Origin: Psococerastis gibbosa
Taxonomy: Eukaryota > Arthropoda > Insecta > Psocodea > Psocidae
DNA: 64,000 nucleotides
Assembly: GCA_963971405.1 (NCBI GenBank)
Contig: OZ020487.1
Coordinates: 38,413,039-38,477,038, forward strand
Direction of reading: 5' to 3'
The translations under genes were made by a program, and so were the position numbers. The notes beneath the pieces were generated by a model, which saw only the letters and a program-made list of their open reading frames with translations, made no database searches and was not told the origin of the DNA. Of this stretch, positions 31,740-42,994 are shown piece after piece. The stretch's first letter is position 1; each line of letters starts with the position of its first letter.

Positions 31740-32207
31740 GTGTCGCTGCGGGAGGTAAAACAAAATATTTTGCAAGGACAGTGCACCCCCAATGCAAGCA
31801 GCTCTCTGATTGGTGGATGCATCCATGAGCTGCCTAATGACTCGCTATTTCCGGGAGGTCACGTGCTTCTCAAATCAGCGCTCCAGCGTTTCCGGTTCCC
31901 AGCCATTAATATATCATCCCATATTGTTTGTTTGCCGTCCATGCTTTTTAAGCGGAACTTTTATTTCATTCTTCGTTTTTTCCGCCCCCTCTCTATTAGG
32001 GTGATTTTTTTCATGTTGGCTATGAGATGTCTTCATAACTGCTCAATGCCTGTTTTATTATCTCATTTTCTTCCCCGGGGCAGAGAATGGGGATTCACAA
32101 TAAGCCGCCATTTTGGGGGGAGACTCCCCTTTAGTTCGTATAAAATCTCGGCTGAAGGACTTCTTTTCAACCTTTTCGTCGGGGATCAGTGCATGATATA
32201 CAGATAA
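31740..32207 (+). CDS. 155-codon ORF, doubtful
   Basis: The second longest frame in the window. It is not Ala/Gly-rich or repeat-derived as far as I can tell, but has no motif, no splice signals in fitting places and mixed codon use. A TATAAAA box at 32139-32145 lies inside its 3' end, with TCAGTG 45 bases on. More likely chance than a gene. Confidence 0.15.
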   Translation: MSLREVKQNILQGQCTPNASSSLIGGCIHELPNDSLFPGGHVLLKSALQRFRFPAINISSHIVCLPSMLFKRNFYFILRFFRPLSIRVIFFMLAMRCLHNCSMPVLLSHFLPRGREWGFTISRHFGGRLPFSSYKISAEGLLFNLFVGDQCMIYR

Positions 32208-32462
32208 ATAAGAGGGCAGTTTTTTGATTAATAGCTTTGCTATAATAACCAGCTACTCCGAGCGGATTTTAATAATGGTTTATCATTTCCTTCAACGTTG
32301 GAAGGGCAATTTGGGGGAGGGGGGTGTTCTCAAAATAATATTTTGAGTCTCCATATCTTTGAATGACTTATATCTTTGACATTGAGCGATTCGGCAATTG
32401 CGTTACAATGTTGTATGTTAGCCTAGTGTATAGTTTTTATGTATGATTGACCTCCCGAGCAG

Positions 32463-32495
32463 TGGCGCGGGCTGCGCCCCCCCCCCCCCCCTCGC
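32463..32495. repeat. hAT-like left end with C16 run
   Basis: CAGTGGCGCGGGCTGCG followed by a C-run resembles a hAT terminus with a poly-C core. No right end was identified. Confidence 0.4.
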
Positions 32496-33002
32496 AAGAC
32501 AATTGGTGCGTCCTACCTTGTCTCATTATTCATTTTTTTACAAGTGAAGTCAATGTGGAATGGGAAGAACATTTTTTGTAGCGGAAATAAAATAGTAGTG
32601 GAAAACGTACCAGAACAAAGTAACAGCAGAAGCAGAATGTAGTTTTCTTTAACTTTTATTAAGACATACAGTAGCCTAAGCCTACCTCAATACAACAGAA
32701 TGAGTTGATAAATTTTAGATACATCTTGAGTTGGCTGAAATACTGGGATGTTTTAATTCCAGCTATACGTTTTTTTTATCCATCCAATTATTTTGGTACA
32801 TAATACTGACATTAAACCAACTTAGGTACCCTCCTCGATATAACCGAATTTAGAGGATCTAGAAAAATCTGGATATGCCGGGATTTTAACCCACGATCTA
32901 TGCCTTGCCGGCGCCATTGAATATATAACACTAGTCTTCGACTAGACGACGATCGTCGTTAAAAAAAAAATGGGGAAGATTCCCCTTAAATGTCAAAAAT
33001 TT
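32496..33002. other. No feature recognised
   Basis: Unique-looking AT-rich sequence. Confidence 0.4.
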
Positions 33003-33068
33003 AATCAATCACGTTTATCAAGCCGGAATGTTTGGTTTTCGGCCCTGAAATACCCGAAGCCCCACGAG
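33003..33068 (+). repeat. Dispersed repeat D3, copy 2
   Basis: Matches 22813-22876. The minus-strand ORF 33018-33299 runs through it and is not considered a gene. Confidence 0.7.
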
Positions 33069-34599
33069 TCCTGACTGCTCCCCGGGGCAGGCCGTGTGCA
33101 GGCATTGTGTTTTCAATAGGTGAAGACTAACACTGCCCCCCACCGCGCCCCCCAGGGGCTCATCTACCTCTGATTCTTCTTCATGGACCAGAAACAGGTA
33201 CGATACCAATAAAGAATGATTTCGAGTTTGTTCACGTGACCTCTCGGTATTCGAAGCGTATCTGCGACAAATATCATAAGCTTCCGAGACATCAACCAAA
33301 TTGCTTTATTTATTTGAATAGCGACGAAACAATTGATTTGCCTTGTCGTATTTACGCATCAATTTGTTGACTTGTTTCATTTCTTTAATACTATGATGTA
33401 CACAATGCAGTAGTTATAAATTATTGTAATACATGTTACACAGCGCTACAACCGATCTACTTACTATACAATGATATGAAACTTTAAAGTCGCTGATTAT
33501 TTAGTGATGAAATGGAAAAAATGCGTGAAAAATAATGAAAATATGACTTATGATTGCTTTTTAATGCTTTAAAAGGAAAAAAACAAATAAGGACAAATAA
33601 AATTTATTTCTTAAATGTTTATGAATTTATAAATTGTACAATGCTGTATATTATTAGTGGACTACCCTTTTGTCGAAACGTTTATTGATTGTTACAAATT
33701 AGGGAAGTAGAGCGAGACAAATTAGGAAAACCAAGAGCACGTGGACAAAACAACACATTAACCGTTCTCAATATACCTAATCTATCTCCTGTCAGCTAAC
33801 ATACTGAATGTTAAAACAATTCATAGACCCGGGCCTTGTAAGTGATTTCTATTAATAAAAAAAAGGTTAGGCGAAGGGCAGCATTGGTTATCTGTTGCCT
33901 AAAATGTCACGTGGACACTACATATGTCAACAACCAAATTAACATCAAGGTCTTTCCTATCCATCACCACTACAGAGGAAAAAGTTAAGTAGCCACCAAA
34001 AGTTTTTAAAGCAAACCTTTTCTGACTACCACATAAATCTCTCAGTAGTTTATTCCTATTTCAAGGATTTTCTACCCAATTTTTTATTTAAATTTCAACG
34101 TTTTTTTCCTTCGTCGTCTTTGAAAGAGAATACTTAATAATTTATCTGTCCTCCACGATGTTAAACACAGCTACTTACTAGTAGCTTGCACAACATACCA
34201 AAAAAAGTTAGTAAGTAAGTAAAAATAACTGTATTTCCTTCAAAATAGTTTTACAAAGATTTTAGAGGTATATCAGTAGGAGGGGACCCTTTAGGACGAG
34301 TCTGTGCTGACTGCTGGGCCCCCTTTTACTATAGCTAATAGCTAATAGAAGCTAATAGCTGAAACTAAAACAAAAAAACTAAAAACTAAAATATAGGGCT
34401 ACAAGATGACAAATAAGCTAATAATAATAAGTTGCAATAATTTGCAAATGAAACATGCTAACATTCTGGGTGTGAAACCTATGCCAAGTTTTAAACATAT
34501 CCTAATCTACAATATAGTAGTATTCACCTTATGTTTAATTCTTACCTAGCTACACTTTTGCTTACATTATTGCTGTAGTATACGATATATTGAGTAATG
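33069..34599. other. No gene recognised
   Basis: Mostly AT-rich. (GTAA)n near 34210 and GCTAATA repeats near 34335 look like simple-sequence edges of an old retroelement tail. Confidence 0.4.
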
Positions 34600-35000
34600 C
34601 ATTGGTATTGGCGTGAAAGACGACTGTCATGGCGGAGCCACGTCGAAAGAAGACAGCCAAATGACCCAATGCCGTAGCCAGGACTTTTTTTCAGGGGGGG
34701 GGGGGTTTCAGAAATTTCAATGGATATTACACAGTAGTTTCTATTTTTCCTCTCAAAATCCGATTCTATCTAGTGTGAAGCCATTTCATTTGGGAGGGGG
34801 GGGGGGGTGTTTGAACCCCCATGAACCCCCCTTGGCTACGGCCTTGAAATGACCTAATAAAACATATCGAAGCTGAGGGAAAAAGAAGACGGTCAAGGCA
34901 AACAGTAGAAGCGAAAGTCCGCTGAGACCTCAGGATTGTAAGAGCAACTGCGGCCGAAGCACAGAATTGCAAGGAATAGTAGGGAACCTGACGTATCGCT
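34600..35000 (+). pseudogene. LINE relic split by a hAT MITE
   Basis: Left of the insertion the plus strand gives RRLSWRSHVERRQPND. Right of it come IEAEGKRRRSRQTVEAKVR, then DLRIVRATAAEAQNCKEW. Together they form one C-terminal non-LTR ORF2 segment interrupted at 34667-34846. Confidence 0.8.
34667..34846. mobile_element. hAT-type MITE with poly-G core, 180 bp
   Basis: Termini CAATGCCGTAGCCAGG and CCTTGGCTACGGCCTTG, G-runs inside both ends. A perfect 8-bp duplication AAATGACC lies at 34659-34666 and 34847-34854, and the host LINE reading resumes after it. Confidence 0.95.
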
Positions 35001-35025
35001 GACTGAAGAAAAAAAACAAAGGTAT

Positions 35026-35187
35026 TGGCGTACCGAAAAGCCATGCGAGACATGTATCTTCTATTTCAGCACTGACCCCACCTAGGGACAGAAGCGAGGA
35101 AAAATAAAAATAAAAATAAAGTATAGGTATTGACGTACCGGGCTTTAAAAGCCATGCGAGGCATATCTTCTATTTCAACACTGTAAG
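35026..35187 (+). repeat. Imperfect ~100-bp tandem duplication
   Basis: GGTATTGGCGTACCG, AAAAGCCATGCGAG and CTTCTATTTCAGCACTG at 35020-35077 recur with small changes at 35123-35187. Confidence 0.7.
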
Positions 35188-35610
35188 TTAAAAAATGGGC
35201 GTCACCAGGGGCAGTTGTACCTCCCCCCCCCCCCTCTTTATAAAAGCTGCTGCCGAAAGACCATCATAATATATAATATATTATATACAGTATACCATAC
35301 AGTTTGCCATAACTTTATTGAAAAGCGCTTTTTATATTCTTGAGTCGAAATCGGTCGGGCTTGCGGTTGCTCTTAATGCAGCCTTTTAGCTTACTGTAAC
35401 CAGAATTACAGCCAGAGGTTTTACATTGCGTCCTCTATTTACACCTTTAGCCTACTTAACTCAGGTAACTGCGTCAATTTTTGCTTTGCTAATTGTCCGG
35501 GACTAATTTGCATCTTCTCCTCGAGTTTATCAAGTCTCAAATCGCAGATAAGGTGCAACTGTGCTAGTGGGTTTCCCTCTGTAGATGGCAGTTCTAGGCG
35601 AAAGCGCTCA
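35188..35610. other. No gene; C14 run
   Basis: A C-run at 35222-35235. Nothing else was recognised. Confidence 0.4.
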
Positions 35611-35705
35611 GGGTTTTATACTCACACAAGTGGGTTTCTTAGACAAAGTTAATTTCTTAACGATTATTTGGGTTTTACTAATTCGGGTTGTTATAACATG
35701 TTTTG
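35611..35705 (+). repeat. Dispersed repeat D5, copy 1
   Basis: GTGGGTTTCTTAGACAAA, TAACGATTATTTGGGTTTTA and GTTGTTATAACA match 47260-47400. Each copy lies close to a composite H element. Confidence 0.65.
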
Positions 35706-35830
35706 TTTATTAGTCCGGGTATCATTCGCACCCGTTGGCCCGTAGCGTAGTCACATGATAACCGCCTCAGACTGGTTTGCACATTCCGATAGGATTTTTT
35801 GGTAGGCTCTTATCTTGTACACCGACATAA

Positions 35831-36214
35831 GGCGGGGTTTCCACCGACCCCTCATTGCAGAATGCACATACGTTGACGTGGTAGCAGATGTCATTAATAA
35901 AGGCGGGGTTTCCACCAACCTCTCATTCAAGAATGCAAATGACATTGACGGTAATTTTTGTTTTACTCTATGCCATAGTTAAAATTGATCAATGATCATA
36001 GGGTAAAATCACAAACAAACAAACTAAAATTAAAAAATGGCGTCGTGGGATATGTTAAGCACAAACATTTTATAGATTTTTAGATTCAAATTTCCGTCAA
36101 TGTCATTTGCATTCTGCAATGCGAGGTCGGGGGAAACCCCGCCTAAGTCTTGAATGTCTGCTACCACGTCAACGTATATGCATTCTGCAATAAGAGGTCG
36201 GTGGAAACCCCGCC
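35831..36214. mobile_element. Harbinger-like MITE inside its own kind, H6
   Basis: Outer ends GGCGGGGTTTCCACCGACC and its complement, TAA on both sides (35828-35830, 36215-36217). A second pair of the same ends, GGCGGGGTTTCCACC at about 35904 and the complement ending at about 36147, lies within. The outer ends differ from H1-H5. Confidence 0.9.
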
Positions 36215-36344
36215 TAAAGACCACTGAAGTAGCAGCGGCAGGATGCCCAGTGTTCATATTGTTCACATTGACAAGTCCCAGCAAGTCAGGTTCCAAATTA
36301 AGTGCTGTATTCACAATCTACGTCGATGGCTTCTTCTTCTTTAC

Positions 36345-36640
36345 GGTGTAGCCGTCTGGCTGGTTGGCAGCAACATGTGGCTTCGATGCCTCCACTCCCC
36401 TCTACCCTGACACGCCCTCTTCAGCTCCACGTATGTACTGGTCCCTACAACCTTCATCAAATCTTCATCAAACATTCCTTTCTTGGGCGTCCAGGTCGGT
36501 TGACGCCTTCCATGGTTCCTTCTATGATACAGCTGACAACAAAGTTCTCGTGGTGTCTTAGTAAATGTCCGATCCAGCGGGCTCTTCTTGTATATGTAAA
36601 TGGAACCAGAGTTTTGCTTTCACTGATTGCTTAAACTACA
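36345..36640 (-). pseudogene. LINE relic, ORF2 C-terminus
   Basis: Reverse strand contains the same EGVNRPGRP and AATSHPAV-like tail as 4700-4905, plus an upstream RWIGHLLRH-like part. Broken by frameshifts. Confidence 0.8.
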
Positions 36641-37244
36641 TTTAAAATGGACTATTTTTAGGAATTTATTATTAATTTATTTATTATTACGAAGATAGGT
36701 AGCTAAATAAGTTTGCTAAGGCTGCTGCGTGGAGAAATGAAAGGCATTGTTCTAATAATAAGAAAAGTTACACGAGTCAAATCAAAAATCACACATCTAA
36801 TAGTAGAAAAATGATTAAATAATTTAGAATAGGGCGAGGAAGCCCTGCTAAGCTAAAGCCAAAAGATTGGCCTTTGCAATTAGGTTGCCCAGCGTGAAGC
36901 CTTCACCTCTCTCATCTTTTTGACAGACCTGCGGGCGGCAAACCCGGGATTGTCCAAAACTTTCAGTTACAATGTTAGATATAGTTATTTGTCTTTGCCT
37001 TGTTTCCATCCATTTTTTAAATTGGTCGATTAGTTTTCTGTCATTTCAAATGCAGTTTTCGGCGTTTTCAGTTAATCTTGTTGAATTAAACTGCCCTTCA
37101 GTTGCTTTCGGATTTTTTATGCAGGATATAGTTAAGCTTTTGTTTACTTTATACCCATAAATTACCTTAAAGTACTTCCATGTGGTAGTCAGCAAGTCAC
37201 TGTCAAGATTTGCTTATTTCCCATGAAAACTAGTTTTCAGTTTA
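36641..37244. other. No feature recognised
   Basis: Short ORFs only. Confidence 0.4.
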
Positions 37245-37249
37245 ATTTA

Positions 37250-37640
37250 CAACACAATACAATACAATATATATTTCCTTTACATTATACAATACATGTA
37301 AAGTATAAGATAAAATCGTCAGAGTATCGTCAAAATCAGGTAGTTTTGTCATTGTCATTGTGCTAGTGCCTCAGTGACAGTGTAGAAAGCTTTCTCTAAG
37401 AGATGGTTTCTAAGCAATTTAGGGAAGTTATAGAAGCATTTCTCGCCGCTCTCAGTTCAATCGGGAGTTTTCTAAGGTAGGCGAAACCTTGTAGTATAGG
37501 ATCCAGTCGCTCACACTTGGCTGTGCGTGGCGCTGGCATTACAAGGTCTCCCCGTTGCCTCGTGTTGTAGGTGTGAGTTTCCCCGTTTTGTTTAAATGCC
37601 CCCCACACCTCAGGCTTTAAGACATGTACGAAGCGGCTAA
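37250..37640 (-). pseudogene. LINE relic of a different clade, ORF2 C-terminus and tail
   Basis: The minus strand reads THTYNTRQRGDLVMPAPRT, then FAYLRKLPIELRAA and SITSLNCLETI. The H(S/N/T)YNTR..(D/N)L motif near the end is typical of CR1/L2/Jockey-like ORF2 proteins. The 3' end has an (AATAC)n tract at 37253-37270. Confidence 0.8.
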
Positions 37641-37917
37641 ATATGTATAGACTTGGGGCTGTCTAGATTTTTAATGATTTGAAGTGAGAGCGACAACTGT
37701 CACGGTACATGTTTGGGTGACAGGCTATAATAACACTATAGAATGTGGTTTTATAATGTATAGTACAATATATTATATAATTATTATTATTATTATTAGG
37801 CTATGTGATGAACAGCCGATCTTCCGTATGATCGAAAGACTTATTTCTGCCGAGGCTACATCAATAGAAAAAACTATGTCTTCAAGGTGCAGTTAACTTA
37901 AAAAAAAAAAAAAAACG

Positions 37918-38150
37918 GAACGAGTGAACTCATAAAAGTCGCCAATGTAATTTTTGACCAATTTTTCAGAAACCGCAAAACCTGTAAATACAGTAAAAAT
38001 CATATATACTGTATTAAACTCAACTGGCAATACAGTTACTGAACTATCAGTTTAGTTTAATACAGTATATTATTTTTACTTTATTTACAGTTTTTGTGGA
38101 TTTTGAAAAATTGTCAAAAATTACTTTGGCGACTTTGATACTAGACGACT
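37918..38150. mobile_element. Foldback element, ~230 bp
   Basis: AAGTCGCCAATGTAATTTTTG at the left pairs imperfectly with CAAAAATTACTTTGGCGACTT at the right, and the internal arms (AATACAGTAAAAATCATATA, ATACAGTATATTATTTTTAC) continue the fold. No duplication identified. Confidence 0.75.
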
Positions 38151-38175
38151 CATATAGTAGGTACTACAAACAATA

Positions 38176-38345
38176 GTTTTTTTTTTCATAAAAAGATAAA
38201 TCGCATACAAACAATTTAATGAATGTATCCGATTGACCTTTTCAGTCGCCTCTGTAGGTTATTACCCGTGATGAGTACGACATGGCATGGCGTGTAAAGA
38301 CTCGCACAAGTGCAAGCACGTTACCACCTGGCCATCGAAGTCGAT
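38176..38345 (-). repeat. SINE2 copy, reversed
   Basis: Full length from the T-rich (A-tail) end to CCATCGAAGTCGAT. Confidence 0.85.
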
Positions 38346-38576
38346 AAGTTCCTTGGTAAATAATTTTCCTACGGTTAAATTTCGGTTTACCTTTACATTT
38401 CGAGCTTCTCTATCCCAAAGCACGCCCCCTTTCAAGACAAACACACCTCAAACAAAATTCTATTAATCTCTTAGCTGGTAGAGAAACCCTTTGGGGCTGA
38501 AGCTCGCCCAATATAAAGACGTTTTTCATTTAATTTCATTCATTTCACTAATCTTACTCTACTAGTCAGGACATGT

Positions 38577-38780
38577 AGATTAGTGGTAAGGACTCTGACT
38601 TTCACCCGCAAGGTTGTTGGTTCGAGTCCCACACATGCTACATTTTCTGGCAATGATTCGGAGGGCATGTAAAGCAGGCGGTTCTTGGTCATCCTAGTTG
38701 AGTGTAAGAGAGGGCTTTATAGCCCTAACTCCGCTAGGTTGGCTTAGTAATAGAACAAAAAGCCATTATTTATTTATTTA
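38577..38780 (+). repeat. SINE1 copy with target duplication
   Basis: Complete tRNA-Glu head, body and (TTTA)n tail. CTACTAG flanks it on both sides, a 7-bp duplication. Confidence 0.9.
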
Positions 38781-38789
38781 CTACTAGCT

Positions 38790-39275
38790 AAGACTTACGC
38801 ATTGACACTGAGTTTCATATACCACATAATATAATACGGTTCACACCCGGTAGATATTTTCCAAGTCCATAAACAGGCCCCAGACATTGTAAAAAGCCTG
38901 GAGGCAGGTGTCGGGTGGCAACCCTAAACTTCCCTGGAATTCCAGACGATTATAATATACAACTTTAAAAAAAAGTCCGTTTGTTAAAGAAAGGGAGGAA
39001 CCCATCCCGAATTATGCCTAAGGCCAGTATTTCATGGCAAAACCACTCGATAACCGCTCAATAATTGATCCACATAGCTCCCTAAGGTCTTTTCTATCAT
39101 GACATCGACCATGAACGCACCATCTGAATCTTTTGAACCTGAAATTAAAGGTATAAGAGTCTATATACTCTCGTTAGGTGGGGCCTTGTGGGGTCCATGC
39201 AAAGGTTCCTGAAATAAATAAATAAATTGTGCCAGACATGTCAAACTCTTTTGAAATAGGAATAGGTTTTTTTTC
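38790..39275. other. No feature recognised
   Basis: Unique-looking sequence. Confidence 0.4.
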
Positions 39276-39279
39276 ACCA

Positions 39280-39586
39280 TGAACCAAATTATCAAGGGGG
39301 TGGCAACCTAGTGGGTTTTGTTCACATTACTAGCAACTACATTTCATGTGATTTAAAATAAAGCGTTGTAGCCGTTTTTTAGAAATATAATCCCCTAAAA
39401 CGGAGTTAGCACAAAATAAATAAACCGACTCGAGGTACGATTTTTGTTAACCTACATGCCAAATTTAAACAAAATCCAGCGAGTAATTTCGCCAGAAATC
39501 GACAAAGAGACAGACCGACTGACAGACATTACATTTCATAAAAACCACTTATTTGGATTCCTGGGACCTCAAAAAGTGTAAATCCA
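39280..39586 (-). mobile_element. R900 fragment, diverged
   Basis: Holds ATTATCAAGGGGGTGG, GTTGTAGCCGTTTTTTAG, CTACATGCCAAATTT, a (CAGA)n-like stretch and CTGGGACCTCAAAA in R900 order. It stops at GTGTAAATCC, where a SINE2 begins. Confidence 0.75.
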
Positions 39587-39587
39587 C

Positions 39588-39765
39588 GTGCTTGCACTTG
39601 TGGCACTTGTGCGAGTCTTTACACGCCATGCGTTCGGGGACGTGTCGTAACTCAACACAGGTATTAACCTACAGAGGCGACTGAAGAGGTCAATCGGATA
39701 CCTTCATTAAATTGTTTGTATGCGATTAACCTTTTTATAAAAATAAAAAATAAAAAAAAATAAGG
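39588..39765 (+). repeat. SINE2 copy, 5' truncated
   Basis: Starts at CACGTGCTTGCACTTG and runs to the A-rich tail. GGCACTTGTG is a small internal duplication. Confidence 0.8.
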
Positions 39766-41009
39766 TACTATAGATATACAATACATAGGAGAGAAAATAC
39801 TACATGCAGTCTATATGGATGCTAAACGCGATTTATCACATGGAACTGTAAATGCAGGAGAGGCAAAAAGCTTTTAAAATCTAAATACTGCTGCATTATG
39901 GGTTGTAATATTTAAATTAATATTCTTTGATAGTATAAAAATCGCATTAGACTACCTATTACATTTTTTGTAGCAGCCAATGCGAAGATTCTAGTCATAC
40001 CACAAATTCAAAAATTATTGTTTTGTAGCGCCTTTTTCATTCATACTCCTCTTATGTTGTACTACATAAAGCCTTATTGCGGTTATAAGAATTAAATTTC
40101 TTCATTCTTTGCAGCAGTTCCTTTAGCTCAATTGGTAGATAGGTTGCAGGATCGTACCAAACTTGTTGCTGCTCCCAGGATTATTGATCGGTTATCTTAA
40201 TTTCTGCTAGAAACGTTTGAACAAGGATCATACCGAAATTACTATATGTATAAAAGAAAGGAAATTGCCATATTTTCTCTTACAATTAACCCACAATCAG
40301 AGGAGGCCCCAGGAGTTTCTTCTGAAGGGGGCGCGAGTAGCAATCGTCACTTGCACACTTCTCATTGTCCTTCCCCGCCGAAGAAGACGTATCGAGTAGA
40401 CGGGGGAAATTTTTAGCTTCAGTGGTTCTCTCCCCCCCCCCCCTCTTGGATCCACTAGTGCCCATAATATAATGCATCTGTTGTTTTTCTATACCAAAGA
40501 TCTACATTGAAGCCTTAATACAAAGCGTTTCCACCTTTGGCCCCATAATATATTGCAATCGATTTAACCGAGACGAGAAATGGCCCAAAATCGTGAAAGC
40601 CTATTTTTTTTTCTCGGGGAACAAAAGGACGGCGGTTTCTAAAAGAAGAAGTCTAAAAAATCGTGATGATTTCAGTAGCTATTGCTGGAAAATTATAAGA
40701 AAATATTACAGGGCCCCCTGAAAAGCATTGGTCCTTATTCAAAGCACATTCCACCATGATTCAGCTTAAGAAGAAGGTTTATTGGGATTGTTTTGGGAAA
40801 TAACTTGTTTTTTTTAGGTTGGTTGTTATTAAGTAGTGAAACATGTGTTTTAGAAGCATCAAGATGAAGTAATGCTCGTCATGTACATATATGAATAGAG
40901 ATGAGCTTGATGTGCCTGTGGTACGGTGCGTCAACCGCCCTGGCATTGTCATCTTTGAAGTTGTAAAAAGGTTAAAGTTCAGACTTCAGCGGCATCCCAA
41001 CAACAAAAC
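39766..41009. other. No gene; tRNA-like A box and C-run
   Basis: TAGCTCAATTGGTAGA at 40126-40141 is a good A box but no B box follows. A C14 run lies at 40430-40443 next to CTCTTGGATCCACTAG. Nothing else was recognised. Confidence 0.4.
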
Positions 41010-41475
41010 TACACAACAAAGAAAGTTTTTGTGTCTTGAGACACAAGTAGACCTATATTTATACGCATTGTGAGGTGCAATGCATCTAATCTAGACATAC
41101 AATCCAGAAATCTTTGTTATAAAACAATTGGACAACCCACTTTTTGTACAAAGTCAAATTTCTCATCAAACATCGATTATTGACATGTCATAACCAAGTA
41201 AAAGTAATGTTCTTCTATATTTTCTACAATTCTTAAAAAAAACTTTGCAACAAAGAAATTTTTTGTGTCTTGAAACACAAGTAGACCTGTATTTATACGT
41301 ATTGTGAGGTGCAATGCATCTAATCTAGACACACAATCCAGAAATTTTTGTTATAAAACAATTGAACAATCCACTCTTTTGTACAAAGTCATATTTCTCA
41401 TCAAACATCGATTATGGAGCAATAATTCAAATGATATAATAAATTTATAGTAATGTTCTTCTACATGTTGATATG
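41010..41475 (+). repeat. Two-copy tandem duplication, ~235-bp unit
   Basis: TTTTTGTGTCTTGAGACAC, GGTGCAATGCATCTAATC and CTCATCAAACATCGATTAT recur at an offset of 234-235 bp with about 90% identity. The second unit is slightly longer at its right end. Confidence 0.9.
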
Positions 41476-41522
41476 TAGTGTGTGTCCACCACAAATTCCG
41501 TTAATAAGAAGGCTAATATACC

Positions 41523-41929
41523 AGTAGCGGAGCGTGCATGTAAGGCGTGCAATGCCGCATTACAATAAAAAAATCCTTAGAATGTATTAAGAGCTTCGCT
41601 GAAATATACGTATAGGAAGCCGCGAGCAAGTAGGATTGTATGGGTATGATGTTATCAACGCAGTCTAAGAAAACTAAGAATATTATTTTCAAATTTTTAT
41701 TTACTTTTTAAGAAGATAGAAAATTATAAAATATATAATATATATAATTATATAAATATATAAAATATAATATAAAATATATATATAATATATAATATAT
41801 ATATATAAAAATATAATATATATAAATATATAAAATTATAAATGTTTTCTTTCTTTTTAAACTTAAACTACTTAAATAAATATTTGCAAGCATTGCGCTC
41901 GCAATTATCACAAGCTCAGCCACTGGCCA
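41523..41929. mobile_element. Possible hAT-type MITE with TA-rich core
   Basis: CAGTAGCGGAGCGTGCATG at the left and CTCAGCCACTG at the right look like hAT termini. The flanking 8 bases agree only at the last four. The centre (41715-41850) is (TA)-rich simple sequence. Confidence 0.45.
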
Positions 41930-41994
41930 ATACAGGCACTGGGGAATGAGAATTTAATTAATCATGTTGTTTTCCAAAAATTAAAAAATTAAAA

Positions 41995-42425
41995 AAAAAA
42001 TTAACCGGATATGCCACGTAGAAAATTGTCACGCAAAAATTAAATAATTTTCATTTTTTATTTCATTAACTCAGCAAGTTATTAAAAATTTGGCTCATTT
42101 CAATTGTAGAAGACTACTTCGTGCATCATGTAATCCGGTATTTTTACTTTTCAGTTTTTTTGTAGTTTTTCCAAAAATCCTTGAATACGCAAAAATTTAG
42201 CCCCCACTGGTTTTTATGAAAGAACTAAGGTACCTAAAATTTAATATTTCCTATTATTATTATTAATTTTATTATTATACATGAAGTAGTCTTCCACAAC
42301 TTATATGAGCCAAATCTTTAATAACGTGCTTTGTTAATTAGTAAAAAAATAATTAGTCAATAAAAACAACAAATTATGAGGTGCTAATTTCCTACGTTAC
42401 GTAGCATGTCCTCTAAATGTGGGAG
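41995..42425. mobile_element. Inverted-repeat element, ~430 bp
   Basis: GGATATGCCACGTAG at the left is mirrored by CTACGTTACGTAGCATGTCC at the right. Inner arms TTATTAAAAATTTGGCTCAT and ATGAGCCAAATCTTTAATAA, and GAAGACTACTTC and GAAGTAGTCTTC, also pair. Confidence 0.75.
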
Positions 42426-42455
42426 CCGAAGAACGGAGCATACACAGTATATCAA

Positions 42456-42475
42456 TCAATCAATCAATCAAAAGC
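42456..42475. repeat. (ATCA)n microsatellite
   Basis: Five repeats of ATCA. Confidence 0.9.
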
Positions 42476-42634
42476 TGTATATTTTTACCAGGAGTGACTT
42501 ACCGCAGGACTAGTCCGTGAGCGGTTTATGTTTTCATACAAATAATTCATAGCTGTATGGAAACTAAGGGAAAATTATGCTTGTTGCTTTCCACTTTATT
42601 TTTGTTGTTGTGTTAATGTATTAATATAATGACG

Positions 42635-42700
42635 TAGGCTTTCACGGCTGGAGTCTGATGAGGAGACAGAGGAATCCGGGCTAATAGGTCGTGGTCGATC
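42635..42700 (+). repeat. D6 repeat, left-edge fragment
   Basis: GGAATCCGGGCTAATAGG and TCGTGGTCG match the left edge of the copies at 49808 and 58785. A CTGATGAGG lies just before. Confidence 0.55.
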
Positions 42701-42767
42701 TGCTCGTACTCCTCATGTTAGTACCTATATTAGTAATTAGTATTGTGTTAGTATTGTGCACGTAAAA

Positions 42768-42885
42768 GATATTCTAATTTCGATTACGAACGAGGAGGTT
42801 ACCTCTTCAACCAAAGTTAGTTTAATGTCAGTGATATATCATATATTGAATAAAGCATTGCCTTTATGCAATTAATTAAGCTCAC
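42768..42885 (+). repeat. SINE3, 3' part
   Basis: GGTTACCTCTTCAACCAAAG and GATATATCATATATTGAAT match the body of the full copy at 50709. The tRNA head is missing. Confidence 0.65.
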
Positions 42886-42994
42886 AGACCTGTTCGGTTA
42901 GATATTTGTTTAGTTGTGCTAACCTGTCTAGCAATACGAATCTTGTCAATAAGAGCATTTACGATAGGTTATATACGTAATATACTTATCGTAA

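Noticed and set aside
32139-32145. TATA-box promoter
   Set aside because: TATAAAA is expected often in AT-rich DNA; no gene starts downstream and the spacing to TCAGTG is too long.
33018-33299. 93-codon minus-strand ORF
   Set aside because: It runs through repeat D3 and has no splice sites or motif.
40126-40141. tRNA gene suggested by a good A box
   Set aside because: No B box or cloverleaf follows within 70 nt.
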